A stretch of DNA of 10,099 bases from Alphaproteobacteria bacterium (GTDB lineage: Bacteria > Pseudomonadota > Alphaproteobacteria > RF32 > CAG-239), in assembly GCA_003542415.1 (NCBI GenBank), contig DPKR01000091.1:1-10099 (forward strand), in the 5' to 3' direction. Position numbers and translations under genes: made by a program. The notes below the pieces were generated by a model. It was not told the DNA's origin, made no database searches, and saw nothing but the letters and a program-made list of their open reading frames with translations. Shown here piece by piece: positions 1 through 5,743 of this stretch. Position 1 is the first letter of the stretch, and each line of letters begins with the position of its first letter.

Positions 1-476
1 TCAGTATATGGGTATTTTACGAATTCGGAGAAAGCAAGCCTTAAATGTTCTGCGGCTTTGGGATAGTATTTTTTCAAATTAAAATATGAATGAACAAGCT
101 CAAGAGCTTCAAAGGATTGCATCGGGTCTGAAGAAGGCATGACCAAAGAAACAGTTTTGCCTTTTTGAGCACGCGGACTTTCGATTTGAACCTCAAGAGG
201 CATATCCGAAAAGAAAAAATCCATCGGGACTTTAAGGATTTGAGCAATATCCCAAAGTCTGCTTGCACCGATACGGTTTAAGCCTTTTTCATATTTTTGA
301 ATTTGCTGAAAAGTGAGTCCCAAAGCATCTGCAAGATCTTGTTGAGATAAGGCTAAGACATTGCGTCTTACTTTGATGCGGGTGCCGACATAAACATCAA
401 CAGGGTTCGGCTCGCCGTTTTCTAAACGTCCTCTTAAATGGGGGTCTTTCAATTTTTTTCTCCAAAAAAAATCCAT
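1..476 (-). CDS. XRE-family (PraR-like) transcriptional regulator, 3' end cut by window edge
   Basis: This is a DNA-binding regulator of the lambda-repressor-like HTH family. The reading frame stays open for 158 codons to base 1, so the C-terminus is missing. The HTH covers about residues 28-88: a VGTRIKVRRN first helix, SQQDLADALGLTFQQIQKYE as the turn and recognition helices, then NRIGASRL and a DFFFSDM end. That core is typical of alphaproteobacterial PraR-type regulators, which act on growth-mode and symbiosis genes; the targets here are unknown. The tail (FEALELVHSYFNL) matches the usual C-terminal helix of the group. The start is ambiguous. ATG at 476 has only a weak GAG 10 bases upstream and lies inside a hairpin. 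In-frame TTG at 452 has GGAG (463-460) at an ideal 7-base spacing and may be the real start. The gene is divergent from the envelope cluster. The family call is firm; the start is not. Confidence 0.9.
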   Translation of the reverse strand, partial: MDFFWRKKLKDPHLRGRLENGEPNPVDVYVGTRIKVRRNVLALSQQDLADALGLTFQQIQKYEKGLNRIGASRLWDIAQILKVPMDFFFSDMPLEVQIESPRAQKGKTVSLVMPSSDPMQSFEALELVHSYFNLKKYYPKAAEHLRLAFSEFVKYPYT

Positions 477-501
477 TTTGAAAAATCTCAAAATGGAGGA
501 G
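460..501 (-). promoter_or_regulatory. Nested hairpin enclosing the XRE translation start signals
   Basis: On the minus strand, TCCATTTTGA (497-488) and TCAAAATGGA (481-472) are perfect 10-base complements around a 6-base loop. The ATG at 476-474 lies in the 3' arm. Directly outside the 5' arm is CTCC (501-498), which can pair with GGAG (463-460), the Shine-Dalgarno sequence of the alternative TTG start at 452. Folding would therefore hide one start codon and the ribosome binding site of the other. The complementarity is directly visible; a role in translational control is inference. Confidence 0.5.
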
Positions 502-602
502 CTAAGTAACTGCAGAAGTCAGTTGGATTTATTCGAGCTACGCCTTATTTCACCCACTCCCCCTAGGGAGATAAACTTCTTCTGGATGTTACTTAAACAC
601 CA

Positions 603-620
603 TCATTTGATTTCAAATGA
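603..620. promoter_or_regulatory. 18-bp perfect palindrome, candidate operator of the XRE gene
   Basis: TCATTTGATTTCAAATGA is a perfect inverted repeat with 8-base arms and a 2-base centre, the size and symmetry expected for a dimeric HTH repressor site. It begins 7 bases downstream of the predicted -10 box (633-628) of the leftward promoter, so it would span roughly +1 to +20. Autorepression by the XRE protein is the simplest reading but is not shown by the sequence alone. Confidence 0.5.
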
Positions 621-627
621 CAAGAAA

Positions 628-655
628 AAAATACCAAAAATTAAAAAAAAGTCAA
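628..655 (-). promoter_or_regulatory. Putative sigma-70 promoter of the XRE gene
   Basis: On the minus strand TTGACT (655-650) is a 5/6 match to the -35 consensus. A 16-base spacer leads to TATTTT (633-628) as a -10 element. Transcription would start near 621, giving a leader of about 145 bases. The background is very T-rich, so the -10 match is not strong evidence. Confidence 0.4.
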
Positions 656-687
656 GATAAAAAGTGCGGAAAAGCAAATAGAATCAA

Positions 688-709
688 AGTATATAAAGGA
701 GTATATAAA
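688..709. repeat. Two tandem copies of AGTATATAAA, 12-bp period
   Basis: AGTATATAAA occurs at 688-697 and again at 700-709, separated by GG. Each copy contains TATAAA, so the pair could serve as -10-like or protein-binding sites, but no convincing -35 box precedes them. They directly flank the palindrome starting at 720. Function unknown. Confidence 0.4.
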
Positions 710-719
710 AAATTCGTAG

Positions 720-752
720 ATGCCTTGACGATTCCTGACGGAATCGAGGCAT
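720..752. repeat. GC-rich imperfect palindrome 1 (interspersed-repeat-like)
   Basis: ATGCCT plus CGATTCC on the left pairs with GGAATCG plus AGGCAT on the right, around a TGAC loop. This gives 13 base pairs interrupted by a 3-base bulge (726-728). Such mobile palindromes are common in alphaproteobacterial spacers. It lies between divergent genes, so it has no upstream gene to terminate, which favours a repeat over a terminator. Confidence 0.5.
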
Positions 753-767
753 GACGGGTGAAAAGAG

Positions 768-790
768 ATTACCGGACCAAGCCCGGTAAT
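768..790. repeat. GC-rich palindrome 2 (interspersed-repeat-like)
   Basis: ATTACCGG (768-775) and CCGGTAAT (783-790) are perfect 8-base arms around a 7-base loop, followed by GAC. The reverse strand resembles the 'CCGGGCTTGACCCGG'-type core of palindromic elements repeated in many alphaproteobacterial genomes. Both palindromes are followed by ATGAC, which suggests they belong to one composite element of about 720-793. Confidence 0.5.
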
Positions 791-839
791 GACAGTAAAA
801 AAGAACCCCATTGTTAAGGTTTGATTAAACAAAAACAAC

Positions 840-868
840 TTGATTTTTGATTGTAATTTATATAAACT
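840..868 (+). promoter_or_regulatory. Putative promoter of the lipoprotein gene
   Basis: TTGATT (840-845) can act as a -35 box. The -10 is either TATAAA (861-866, 15-base spacer) or TAAACT (863-868, 17-base spacer). Transcription would start near 875, about 35 bases before the ATG at 909. The AT-rich background weakens the call. Confidence 0.4.
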
Positions 869-908
869 TTCCTCTTAGATGTTAATTTATATTTTAAGGA
901 GTATTTTC

Positions 909-1640
909 ATGAAAAAATTGATTGCCGTTGCAATGCTTCCGCTTATGGCGGCTTGTGCAACAAATTGTCATAAACCGAGTTGCCAAAAGCAAGAACCGGC
1001 GCCTTTGCCTGTTGTTTATGAAGAGCCTGTTGAGGTGAACCCTTGCGCATGCACAAACGAAGTTCAGCCTTGCCGCGAAGTTTTGCACCCCCGCATTACA
1101 GAAGAAGTTGTTGAGGCGGAAATGAAAAGACCATGTGATGACCACCAGTTTTTAAACTGCGGTTGCGGCCAATGCGACACATTTCATCCCTATCAGGAAC
1201 AAATTAATATGAGCTCGGAGGCTTATGTTGCAGAGCCGAAAGTTAAGACATTTGTGCCTGCGCAGCCACAAGCTTATAACATGGCTTCATCTCGCGCATT
1301 TAACCGCTTTATCAAAGATACATACGGTATTTATTCTAAAAAACCGGGGATTAAGCTCTATGTTGAAAGTCCGACGATTAATGCGAGCGATTTGCCGGCA
1401 GGTATTGAAGACGGTGTGAGAGCCTTTAAGGCACAGGTTGGAAATTCGCGCACATTTACATTAACAAATATTCCGAGCGAAGCAGACTACGCCTTAAAAA
1501 CAACGGCCGAATGGTTTGATACAGAATCAAAAGATGTGCCGGCCATAAAGTATGTGACAACGCTTGTTGACAAAGAAGGCAAAGTCACAAAAACTTGGAC
1601 TGAAATTGTGAAAAGAGCAGACAACAAGAGCTGGTTATAA
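909..1640 (+). CDS. Cys-rich lipoprotein, hypothetical
   Basis: This 243-residue protein is not recognised. It starts with a lipoprotein signal peptide, MKKLIAVAMLPLMAAC, with lipobox MAAC and lipidated Cys16. The ATG at 909 is chosen over the in-frame ATG at 879 because AAGGAG sits 7 bases upstream and the signal peptide then begins properly. The mature N-terminal third is Pro- and Glu-rich and holds nine more Cys (20, 25, 46, 48, 55, 76, 84, 86, 89), including CAC and CGCGQC. No Cys occurs after residue 89. The C-terminal half looks like a compact alpha/beta domain (IKLYVESPTINA..., ADYALKTTAEWF..., LVDKEGKVTKTWTEI). It faintly recalls small LpoB/CsgG-type periplasmic domains, a weak analogy. 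The Cys cluster could form disulfides or bind metal. Its stop overlaps the next start by one base (TAATG). Confidence 0.88.
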   Translation: MKKLIAVAMLPLMAACATNCHKPSCQKQEPAPLPVVYEEPVEVNPCACTNEVQPCREVLHPRITEEVVEAEMKRPCDDHQFLNCGCGQCDTFHPYQEQINMSSEAYVAEPKVKTFVPAQPQAYNMASSRAFNRFIKDTYGIYSKKPGIKLYVESPTINASDLPAGIEDGVRAFKAQVGNSRTFTLTNIPSEADYALKTTAEWFDTESKDVPAIKYVTTLVDKEGKVTKTWTEIVKRADNKSWL

Positions 1641-2527
1641 TGCGTTTTTTATTGACTGTTCTGAGCATTTGTTTTGCTTATGCAGCTTCGGCTCAAGACG
1701 AAGTTGAAAGTTTGGAAATTCAGGCAAATGCATGCGAGAAAATGCTTGAGGGGGAAAGCCCCTCAAGCGCGCGTATCAGAGCTGTTGATAAGGCTGTGTT
1801 TTTGGGGCTTAAAAGTCTGCCGGAGTTAAAAGAAGACAAAAAGTTATTAAACGATCATGATTTGAATGTGATGATTTATCGTTTAGTTGATGATTTTGTT
1901 GAAGACTTAAACTCAAAGGTCACAAAATCAGACGATGAAAGGGTTTGTGTGCAAATCAGCGGATATATCAACCCGAAAAACATTGAGCTTGTGCGTAAAG
2001 AATTTGCTTCAAAATACGATGAAACAAATTTTGTGAGCGAAGATGAGGTCGCCGAGATTGTTTCATCGGTTGATGCTGATTTGACACTAAAGCCGAAAAA
2101 AATTGAAAATGTGGCGCTTTTATATGTGGCCCCGCTTGAATATTATAACGGTGCAAGCTCTGTTAAACATGCCTCCTTCTTAAAAGACAAAATGGATAAT
2201 AACCCATATTATTATTTAACCGAAGACAAAGATTTGGCAGATTATGTGGTTTTGCCAAAACTCTTAAAAGCCAAAGTTGATGCTTTGGACGATGCACACA
2301 AAAGGTTGCAGATGGTGGTGGCTGTCGAAATTTCAGGGTTGGAAGATAATCCTTCCGTTGTTTCGCAAAACAGATTTTTGCTTTTTTCAAAAGGGGATAA
2401 TGAACAGGAAATAGCTGCAAAATTGCTTAAAAAGCTTTTGGAAGCTTGTGCGATGGAAGCCATGCGAAAAATTGAAATCAAAGAACAACAAAAACTCGAA
2501 CAAAACGCCATAGGTCACACTTTTTAA
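1640..2527 (+). CDS. Sec-exported hypothetical protein, partner of the upstream lipoprotein
   Basis: I do not recognise this 295-residue protein. A signal peptide (residues 1-18, hydrophobic core LLTVLSICFAYA, cleavage predicted at ASA|QD) sends it to the periplasm or outer membrane. Residues about 30-115 (ARIRAVDKAV..., DDERVCVQISGYI) resemble the N-terminal modules of FlgT-like or LPP20-like envelope proteins. Residues about 155-275 (VALLYVAPLEYYNG..., ADYVVLPKLLKAKVDAL, RLQMVVAVEI) look like an alpha/beta domain of the CsgG/TolB-N/LpoB type. Both fold readings are tentative. The ATG overlaps the preceding TAA, so translation is probably coupled and the two products are likely to act together. 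No clear terminator follows, and transcription may run into the Bat genes. Confidence 0.87.
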   Translation: MRFLLTVLSICFAYAASAQDEVESLEIQANACEKMLEGESPSSARIRAVDKAVFLGLKSLPELKEDKKLLNDHDLNVMIYRLVDDFVEDLNSKVTKSDDERVCVQISGYINPKNIELVRKEFASKYDETNFVSEDEVAEIVSSVDADLTLKPKKIENVALLYVAPLEYYNGASSVKHASFLKDKMDNNPYYYLTEDKDLADYVVLPKLLKAKVDALDDAHKRLQMVVAVEISGLEDNPSVVSQNRFLLFSKGDNEQEIAAKLLKKLLEACAMEAMRKIEIKEQQKLEQNAIGHTF

Positions 2528-2544
2528 AAATAAGAAAATCCGTC

Positions 2545-2573
2545 TTGATATTTGATGAAAATAATCATAAATT
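2545..2573 (+). promoter_or_regulatory. Putative promoter in front of the Bat genes
   Basis: TTGATA (2545-2550, 5/6 to consensus), a 17-base spacer and TAAATT (2568-2573) form a plausible sigma-70 promoter about 30 bases before the GTG at 2601. The -35 region is also one arm of an inverted repeat: TTGATATTT (2545-2553) and AAATATCAA (2576-2584) are perfect 9-base arms 22 bases apart, bracketing the -35 box through to the expected start of transcription. That arrangement could suit a regulator site. Confidence 0.4.
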
Positions 2574-2600
2574 AAAAATATCAAAAGAAAGGCCTTAAAA

Positions 2601-3044
2601 GTGGACGATTTACCTGAACTGAGAGATATTCATTTGCCTGAAGAAATAACACGTTTCCCTTTGGGATACGGTGTGATTTGTTTTTTTGTGATTTTGGCTC
2701 TTTTGGTGCTGATTTTGCCTTATTTGAGACGTCTTTATCTCAAAAGCAAAAAATATTATGCCTCAAATTTGATTAAAGCCATAAACAAGGCGGATATGGA
2801 AGGCGTTTGCAAAATATCTGAAGTTTTAAGACGCGTTTGCAAGGTTAAACACAAAAAAGCCGTTTCGCTTTATGGTAAAGATTGGGCCGAGTTTTTGCAA
2901 AAAAACACATCTCATCAAATTGCAAAAAAACAAATGGATTTGCTTGTTAATGCGCCGTATGCACCAAGCGTGGCAAATGTGCAGGAAAAAGATTTTGAAG
3001 CCTTGAAAAGTTTTGCGCTCTTGTTTGTGGAGGAAAACTTATGA
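2601..3044 (+). CDS. DUF4381 domain membrane protein of the Bat cluster
   Basis: This small inner-membrane protein (147 residues) is typical of MoxR/Bat clusters; its biochemical role is not established. It begins with LPELRDIHLPEE, matching the DUF4381 signature (LRDIHLP), followed by one membrane segment at about residues 21-42 and a Lys-rich helical cytoplasmic part (SKKYYASNLIKAI...RRVCKVKHKKAV). The GTG start at 2601 is chosen because GAAAGG lies 8 bases upstream and the signature follows directly. Its end overlaps batA by 4 bases (ATGA), implying coupled translation. In many proteobacteria moxR and a DUF58 gene directly precede it; here they do not. Confidence 0.9.
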   Translation: MDDLPELRDIHLPEEITRFPLGYGVICFFVILALLVLILPYLRRLYLKSKKYYASNLIKAINKADMEGVCKISEVLRRVCKVKHKKAVSLYGKDWAEFLQKNTSHQIAKKQMDLLVNAPYAPSVANVQEKDFEALKSFALLFVEENL

Positions 3045-4048
3045 TTAGCTTTGAACATCCTTATCTTATCGGTTTGGTGTTGCTCCCGTTTTTGATAAAA
3101 ACGATTTTACCGGCGGTTAAAACAAGCGGCGGACGAGCACTCAAGGTTCCGTTTGTGCAGGATTTGAAAAACATTAAAAATGCTTCGGGAACTTTTTTAA
3201 ATAAACAAAAAAACGATGCTTTTACGATTTCAAAAATTTTGTTATGGGTGATTTTTTTGTGTGTGGTTTTGGCGCTAATGAAACCTGTTGAAACAGGTGA
3301 ACCGATCAGGCTTCAAAACAAAGGGCGCGACATTATGCTTATCACCGATATTTCAACATCAATGCTCGAAGATGATTTTGTTTATCAGGGCAGACGTTTG
3401 GAACGTGTGGAGGCGGTGAGGGCCGTTGTTTCGGATTTTGTGCAAAAAAGGGAAAGCGACAGGTTGGGGCTTATTTTATTTGGAACGAGGGCTTATGAGC
3501 AAGTGCCCTTGACTTTTGATAAAAAGGCGCTTTTAGATGTTTTATCGATGATGCAGGCCGGTATGGCAGGGCAAAGCACTTCAATCGGCGATGCGCTGGC
3601 GCTTGGGCTCAAGAGTTTGAGCAAAAGCAAAACAAACAAAGAAAAACAGGCAATTGTGCTCTTAACTGACGGCGAAAACAACGATGGAAACATTTCTTTT
3701 CCGCAGGCAATTGAGCTTGCAAGCAAGGAAGGAATTAAGGTTTATACGGTTGGTGTGGGGGCGCCCGAATTTTCATTGATGAAAAGTTTGTTTGGGATGT
3801 CAACAGGTTCGTTTGACGAGCAAGGCTTAAAAGAACTTGCGGACAAAACAAAAGGGCAGTTTTTTAAAGCAACGGATTTGTCCGAACTGATCAAAGTTTA
3901 CCGCGAAATCGACAAGCTTGAAGCTGAGGATTTTGATGAGGGTTTAATTTATCCGAAAAAAGAATTATATTTTGTGCCGCTCTTGGTGGCATTTTTGCTC
4001 GCGCTTTTGGGTGTTGGTCTTAAAGCAATATCAAGGAGGAGCGCATGA
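3041..4048 (+). CDS. batA: BatA-like von Willebrand factor A domain protein
   Basis: This inner-membrane VWA protein belongs to the Bat aerotolerance / MoxR-associated complex, thought to support envelope stress resistance or assembly of periplasmic complexes. It has 335 residues, the usual BatA length. Two N-terminal membrane segments (about 8-24 and 67-82) precede the VWA domain (about 95-285), and a third lies near the C-terminus (about 310-328). The metal site (MIDAS) is complete: DISTS at 103-107, Thr180 in STSIGDAL, and TDGEN with Asp210. GGAGG lies 7 bases before the ATG. The gene overlaps both neighbours by ATGA. The VWA domain should face the periplasm given the three-helix topology (inference). 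Confidence 0.95.
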   Translation: MISFEHPYLIGLVLLPFLIKTILPAVKTSGGRALKVPFVQDLKNIKNASGTFLNKQKNDAFTISKILLWVIFLCVVLALMKPVETGEPIRLQNKGRDIMLITDISTSMLEDDFVYQGRRLERVEAVRAVVSDFVQKRESDRLGLILFGTRAYEQVPLTFDKKALLDVLSMMQAGMAGQSTSIGDALALGLKSLSKSKTNKEKQAIVLLTDGENNDGNISFPQAIELASKEGIKVYTVGVGAPEFSLMKSLFGMSTGSFDEQGLKELADKTKGQFFKATDLSELIKVYREIDKLEAEDFDEGLIYPKKELYFVPLLVAFLLALLGVGLKAISRRSA

Positions 4049-5742
4049 GTGGTTTTGAGTTTTTAAGACCGGATTTTTTGTGGTTGCTGCTGCCGGTTGT
4101 TTTCGTGTTTTTTGTTGAAAAAAGAAAAGGCGGATCAAAAAGCGCTTGGGAAAAAGTTTGCGATGCGCCGCTCTTAAAATTTTTGCTCACAAAAAAAGAA
4201 GAAAACGGATTGAATATGAGGCCGTTTTGGCTTTATTTTGGGTTGTTTTTAGCCGTAATTGCGTTGGCGGGGCCGAGTTTTGAAAAGCATTTGGAGCCGA
4301 GTGTGAAACAGCAAATGCCGTTGATGATTGTTTTGGATTTGTCATCTGATATGAACAGAACGGATATTCGCCCTTCGCGCATGGCACGTGCAAAAATAGA
4401 AATAAACAATATATTAAACAATACGAATTTAGCACCTTCGGGGTTGGTAGTGTATACGTATGAGCCGTTTTTAATCAGCCCGCTTTCACAAGACGGCAAG
4501 ATTATAGAAAACCTGTTGCCCGCTGTGAGTTCGGAGATTATGCCCATAGGCGGTAATCGGCTTGACAGAGCGCTGAGATTTGCAGCTGAAAACCTCAAAA
4601 ACAACGGTTACAAAAACGGACAGATTTTGGTTTTAACGCATGGTGTGCCTTTGGGGTTTGAGGAGGCTTTGGCCGAGGCGAAAGATGCACTTAAAAGCGG
4701 ATTTAAAACAAGTGTGTTTGCGCTCGCACTCTCAAAAAACGAAAATCTTGAAAAAATTGCTTTGTCAGGCGGCGGCATATATGCTGATATGGACTCAAAT
4801 CAAACAGAAAAGATGATTAACTTTTTAAAAGACCAAATGCCTCAAGATGTTCAAGAAACAGAGCAAATGGTTAGTGTGGCGCAAGATAACGGATATTGGT
4901 TTGTTTTTGCGGTGTTTGTTTGCTTGCTCTATTTTTTCAGAAAAGGGGCGCTTGTTCTCGTTTTTGTGTTGTTGAGTTTTGATGCTGAAGCGGGATTTTT
5001 GTTTAACAACAACCAAGAAGGTGCAATTTATTTCAAAGCGCGCGAGTTTGATAAAGCGGCAGCAAAATTTGAAAATGAAGACTGGAAAGCAGCAGCCCTA
5101 TATAAAGCAAAAAATTATCCGGCCGCCATTGAAATTTTAAAGAAAAAAGACGATGTGAGATCGATGTATAATTTAGCAAACGCGCTTGCAAAAGGCGGAA
5201 AAATCCCGCAGGCAATAGGGGTTTATGAAAAGGTTTTGGAAATTGAGCCGAACCATGAAGATGCAAAGTTCAATCTGGAATATTTGAAAAAAATGATGCA
5301 AAATCAGGAACAAAATCAGAATTCAGAGAACAAAAAGCAGGAAAATCCGCAGGATCAAAACCAAACTCAAAACAATCAGCAAGCCTCAGAAAATGAGAAT
5401 AATGAGGACAAAACGGCGGCGCCCGAAGAAAGCGGCGAGGAAAACGATAAAGAAAATCAAAATGAGCAAAACGAGCAGCAACAATCTTCATTTGATGAGA
5501 GTAAAGAAAACCCTGATGAGCAATCTGACGGAAAAAATGACAGCGAAAGCGATTTAAAAAACGACCAAAGCCAAGAAAAACAGAAAGCACCTCAGATGCC
5601 CGCCAAAGAACAGCAGGCAGAAGAATATGACGAAACTGTGCAGGCACGTGAGCAAAAGTTTAGGGAAATTAAAGATGATCCGGGCGGACTCTTGAAAGCC
5701 TTTATCAAGCAAGAATATATGAAAAACAGGTATGGAAATTAA
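4045..5742 (+). CDS. batB: BatB/BatC-type fusion: degenerate VWA plus TPR protein
   Basis: This 565-residue protein joins a BatB-like VWA part to a BatC-like TPR part, a common arrangement in proteobacteria. It has membrane segments at about 9-24 and 60-76, a VWA domain at about 90-270, another membrane segment at 283-298, then RKG and a second hydrophobic stretch (302-312) ending in DAEAG, which looks like an internal signal peptide. TPR helices follow (about 318-412, MYNLANALAKGG...), then a Gln/Asn/Glu/Lys-rich low-complexity tail (about 416-535) and the conserved end DDPGGLLKAF. The MIDAS is damaged: DLSSD at 98-102 instead of DxSxS, and THGV at 198-201 instead of TDG. It probably does not bind metal normally. 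AGGAGG lies 5 bases before the ATG. Confidence 0.94.
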   Translation: MSGFEFLRPDFLWLLLPVVFVFFVEKRKGGSKSAWEKVCDAPLLKFLLTKKEENGLNMRPFWLYFGLFLAVIALAGPSFEKHLEPSVKQQMPLMIVLDLSSDMNRTDIRPSRMARAKIEINNILNNTNLAPSGLVVYTYEPFLISPLSQDGKIIENLLPAVSSEIMPIGGNRLDRALRFAAENLKNNGYKNGQILVLTHGVPLGFEEALAEAKDALKSGFKTSVFALALSKNENLEKIALSGGGIYADMDSNQTEKMINFLKDQMPQDVQETEQMVSVAQDNGYWFVFAVFVCLLYFFRKGALVLVFVLLSFDAEAGFLFNNNQEGAIYFKAREFDKAAAKFENEDWKAAALYKAKNYPAAIEILKKKDDVRSMYNLANALAKGGKIPQAIGVYEKVLEIEPNHEDAKFNLEYLKKMMQNQEQNQNSENKKQENPQDQNQTQNNQQASENENNEDKTAAPEESGEENDKENQNEQNEQQQSSFDESKENPDEQSDGKNDSESDLKNDQSQEKQKAPQMPAKEQQAEEYDETVQAREQKFREIKDDPGGLLKAFIKQEYMKNRYGN

Positions 5743-5743
5743 A

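Larger units (their letters stand above)
477..908. other. 432-base divergent intergenic region
   Basis: This is the only long gene-free stretch in the window. The left part (477-655) appears to be the leader, operator and promoter of the XRE gene. The middle (688-790) holds a tandem AT-rich repeat and two GC-rich palindromes. The right part (840-908) holds a likely promoter and ribosome binding site for the lipoprotein gene. Short frames on either strand have no protein-like composition or start signals. Small unconvincing stems are also present, at 557-570 (CTCCC/GGGAG) and 508-524 (AACTG/CAGTT). Confidence 0.8.

Noticed and set aside
557..570. CTCCCCCTAGGGAG as a terminator or operator
   Set aside because: The 5-base stem is short, has no T run, and sits mid-leader; chance is a fair explanation.
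478..660. 60-codon rightward open frame in the XRE leader
   Set aside because: It starts at a TTG without a ribosome binding site, covers the predicted XRE leader and promoter on the other strand, and ends in a Lys/Ile run caused by A-rich DNA.
641..838. 65-codon leftward open frame over the palindromes
   Set aside because: The translation is an artefact of the palindromic repeats (VITGLGPVI-type peptide) and has no start signals.
5290..5640. Gln/Asn/Glu-rich stretch as a sequence expansion or frameshift
   Set aside because: The frame continues into the conserved DDPGGLL ending, and low-complexity tails of this kind are usual in BatB/C fusions.
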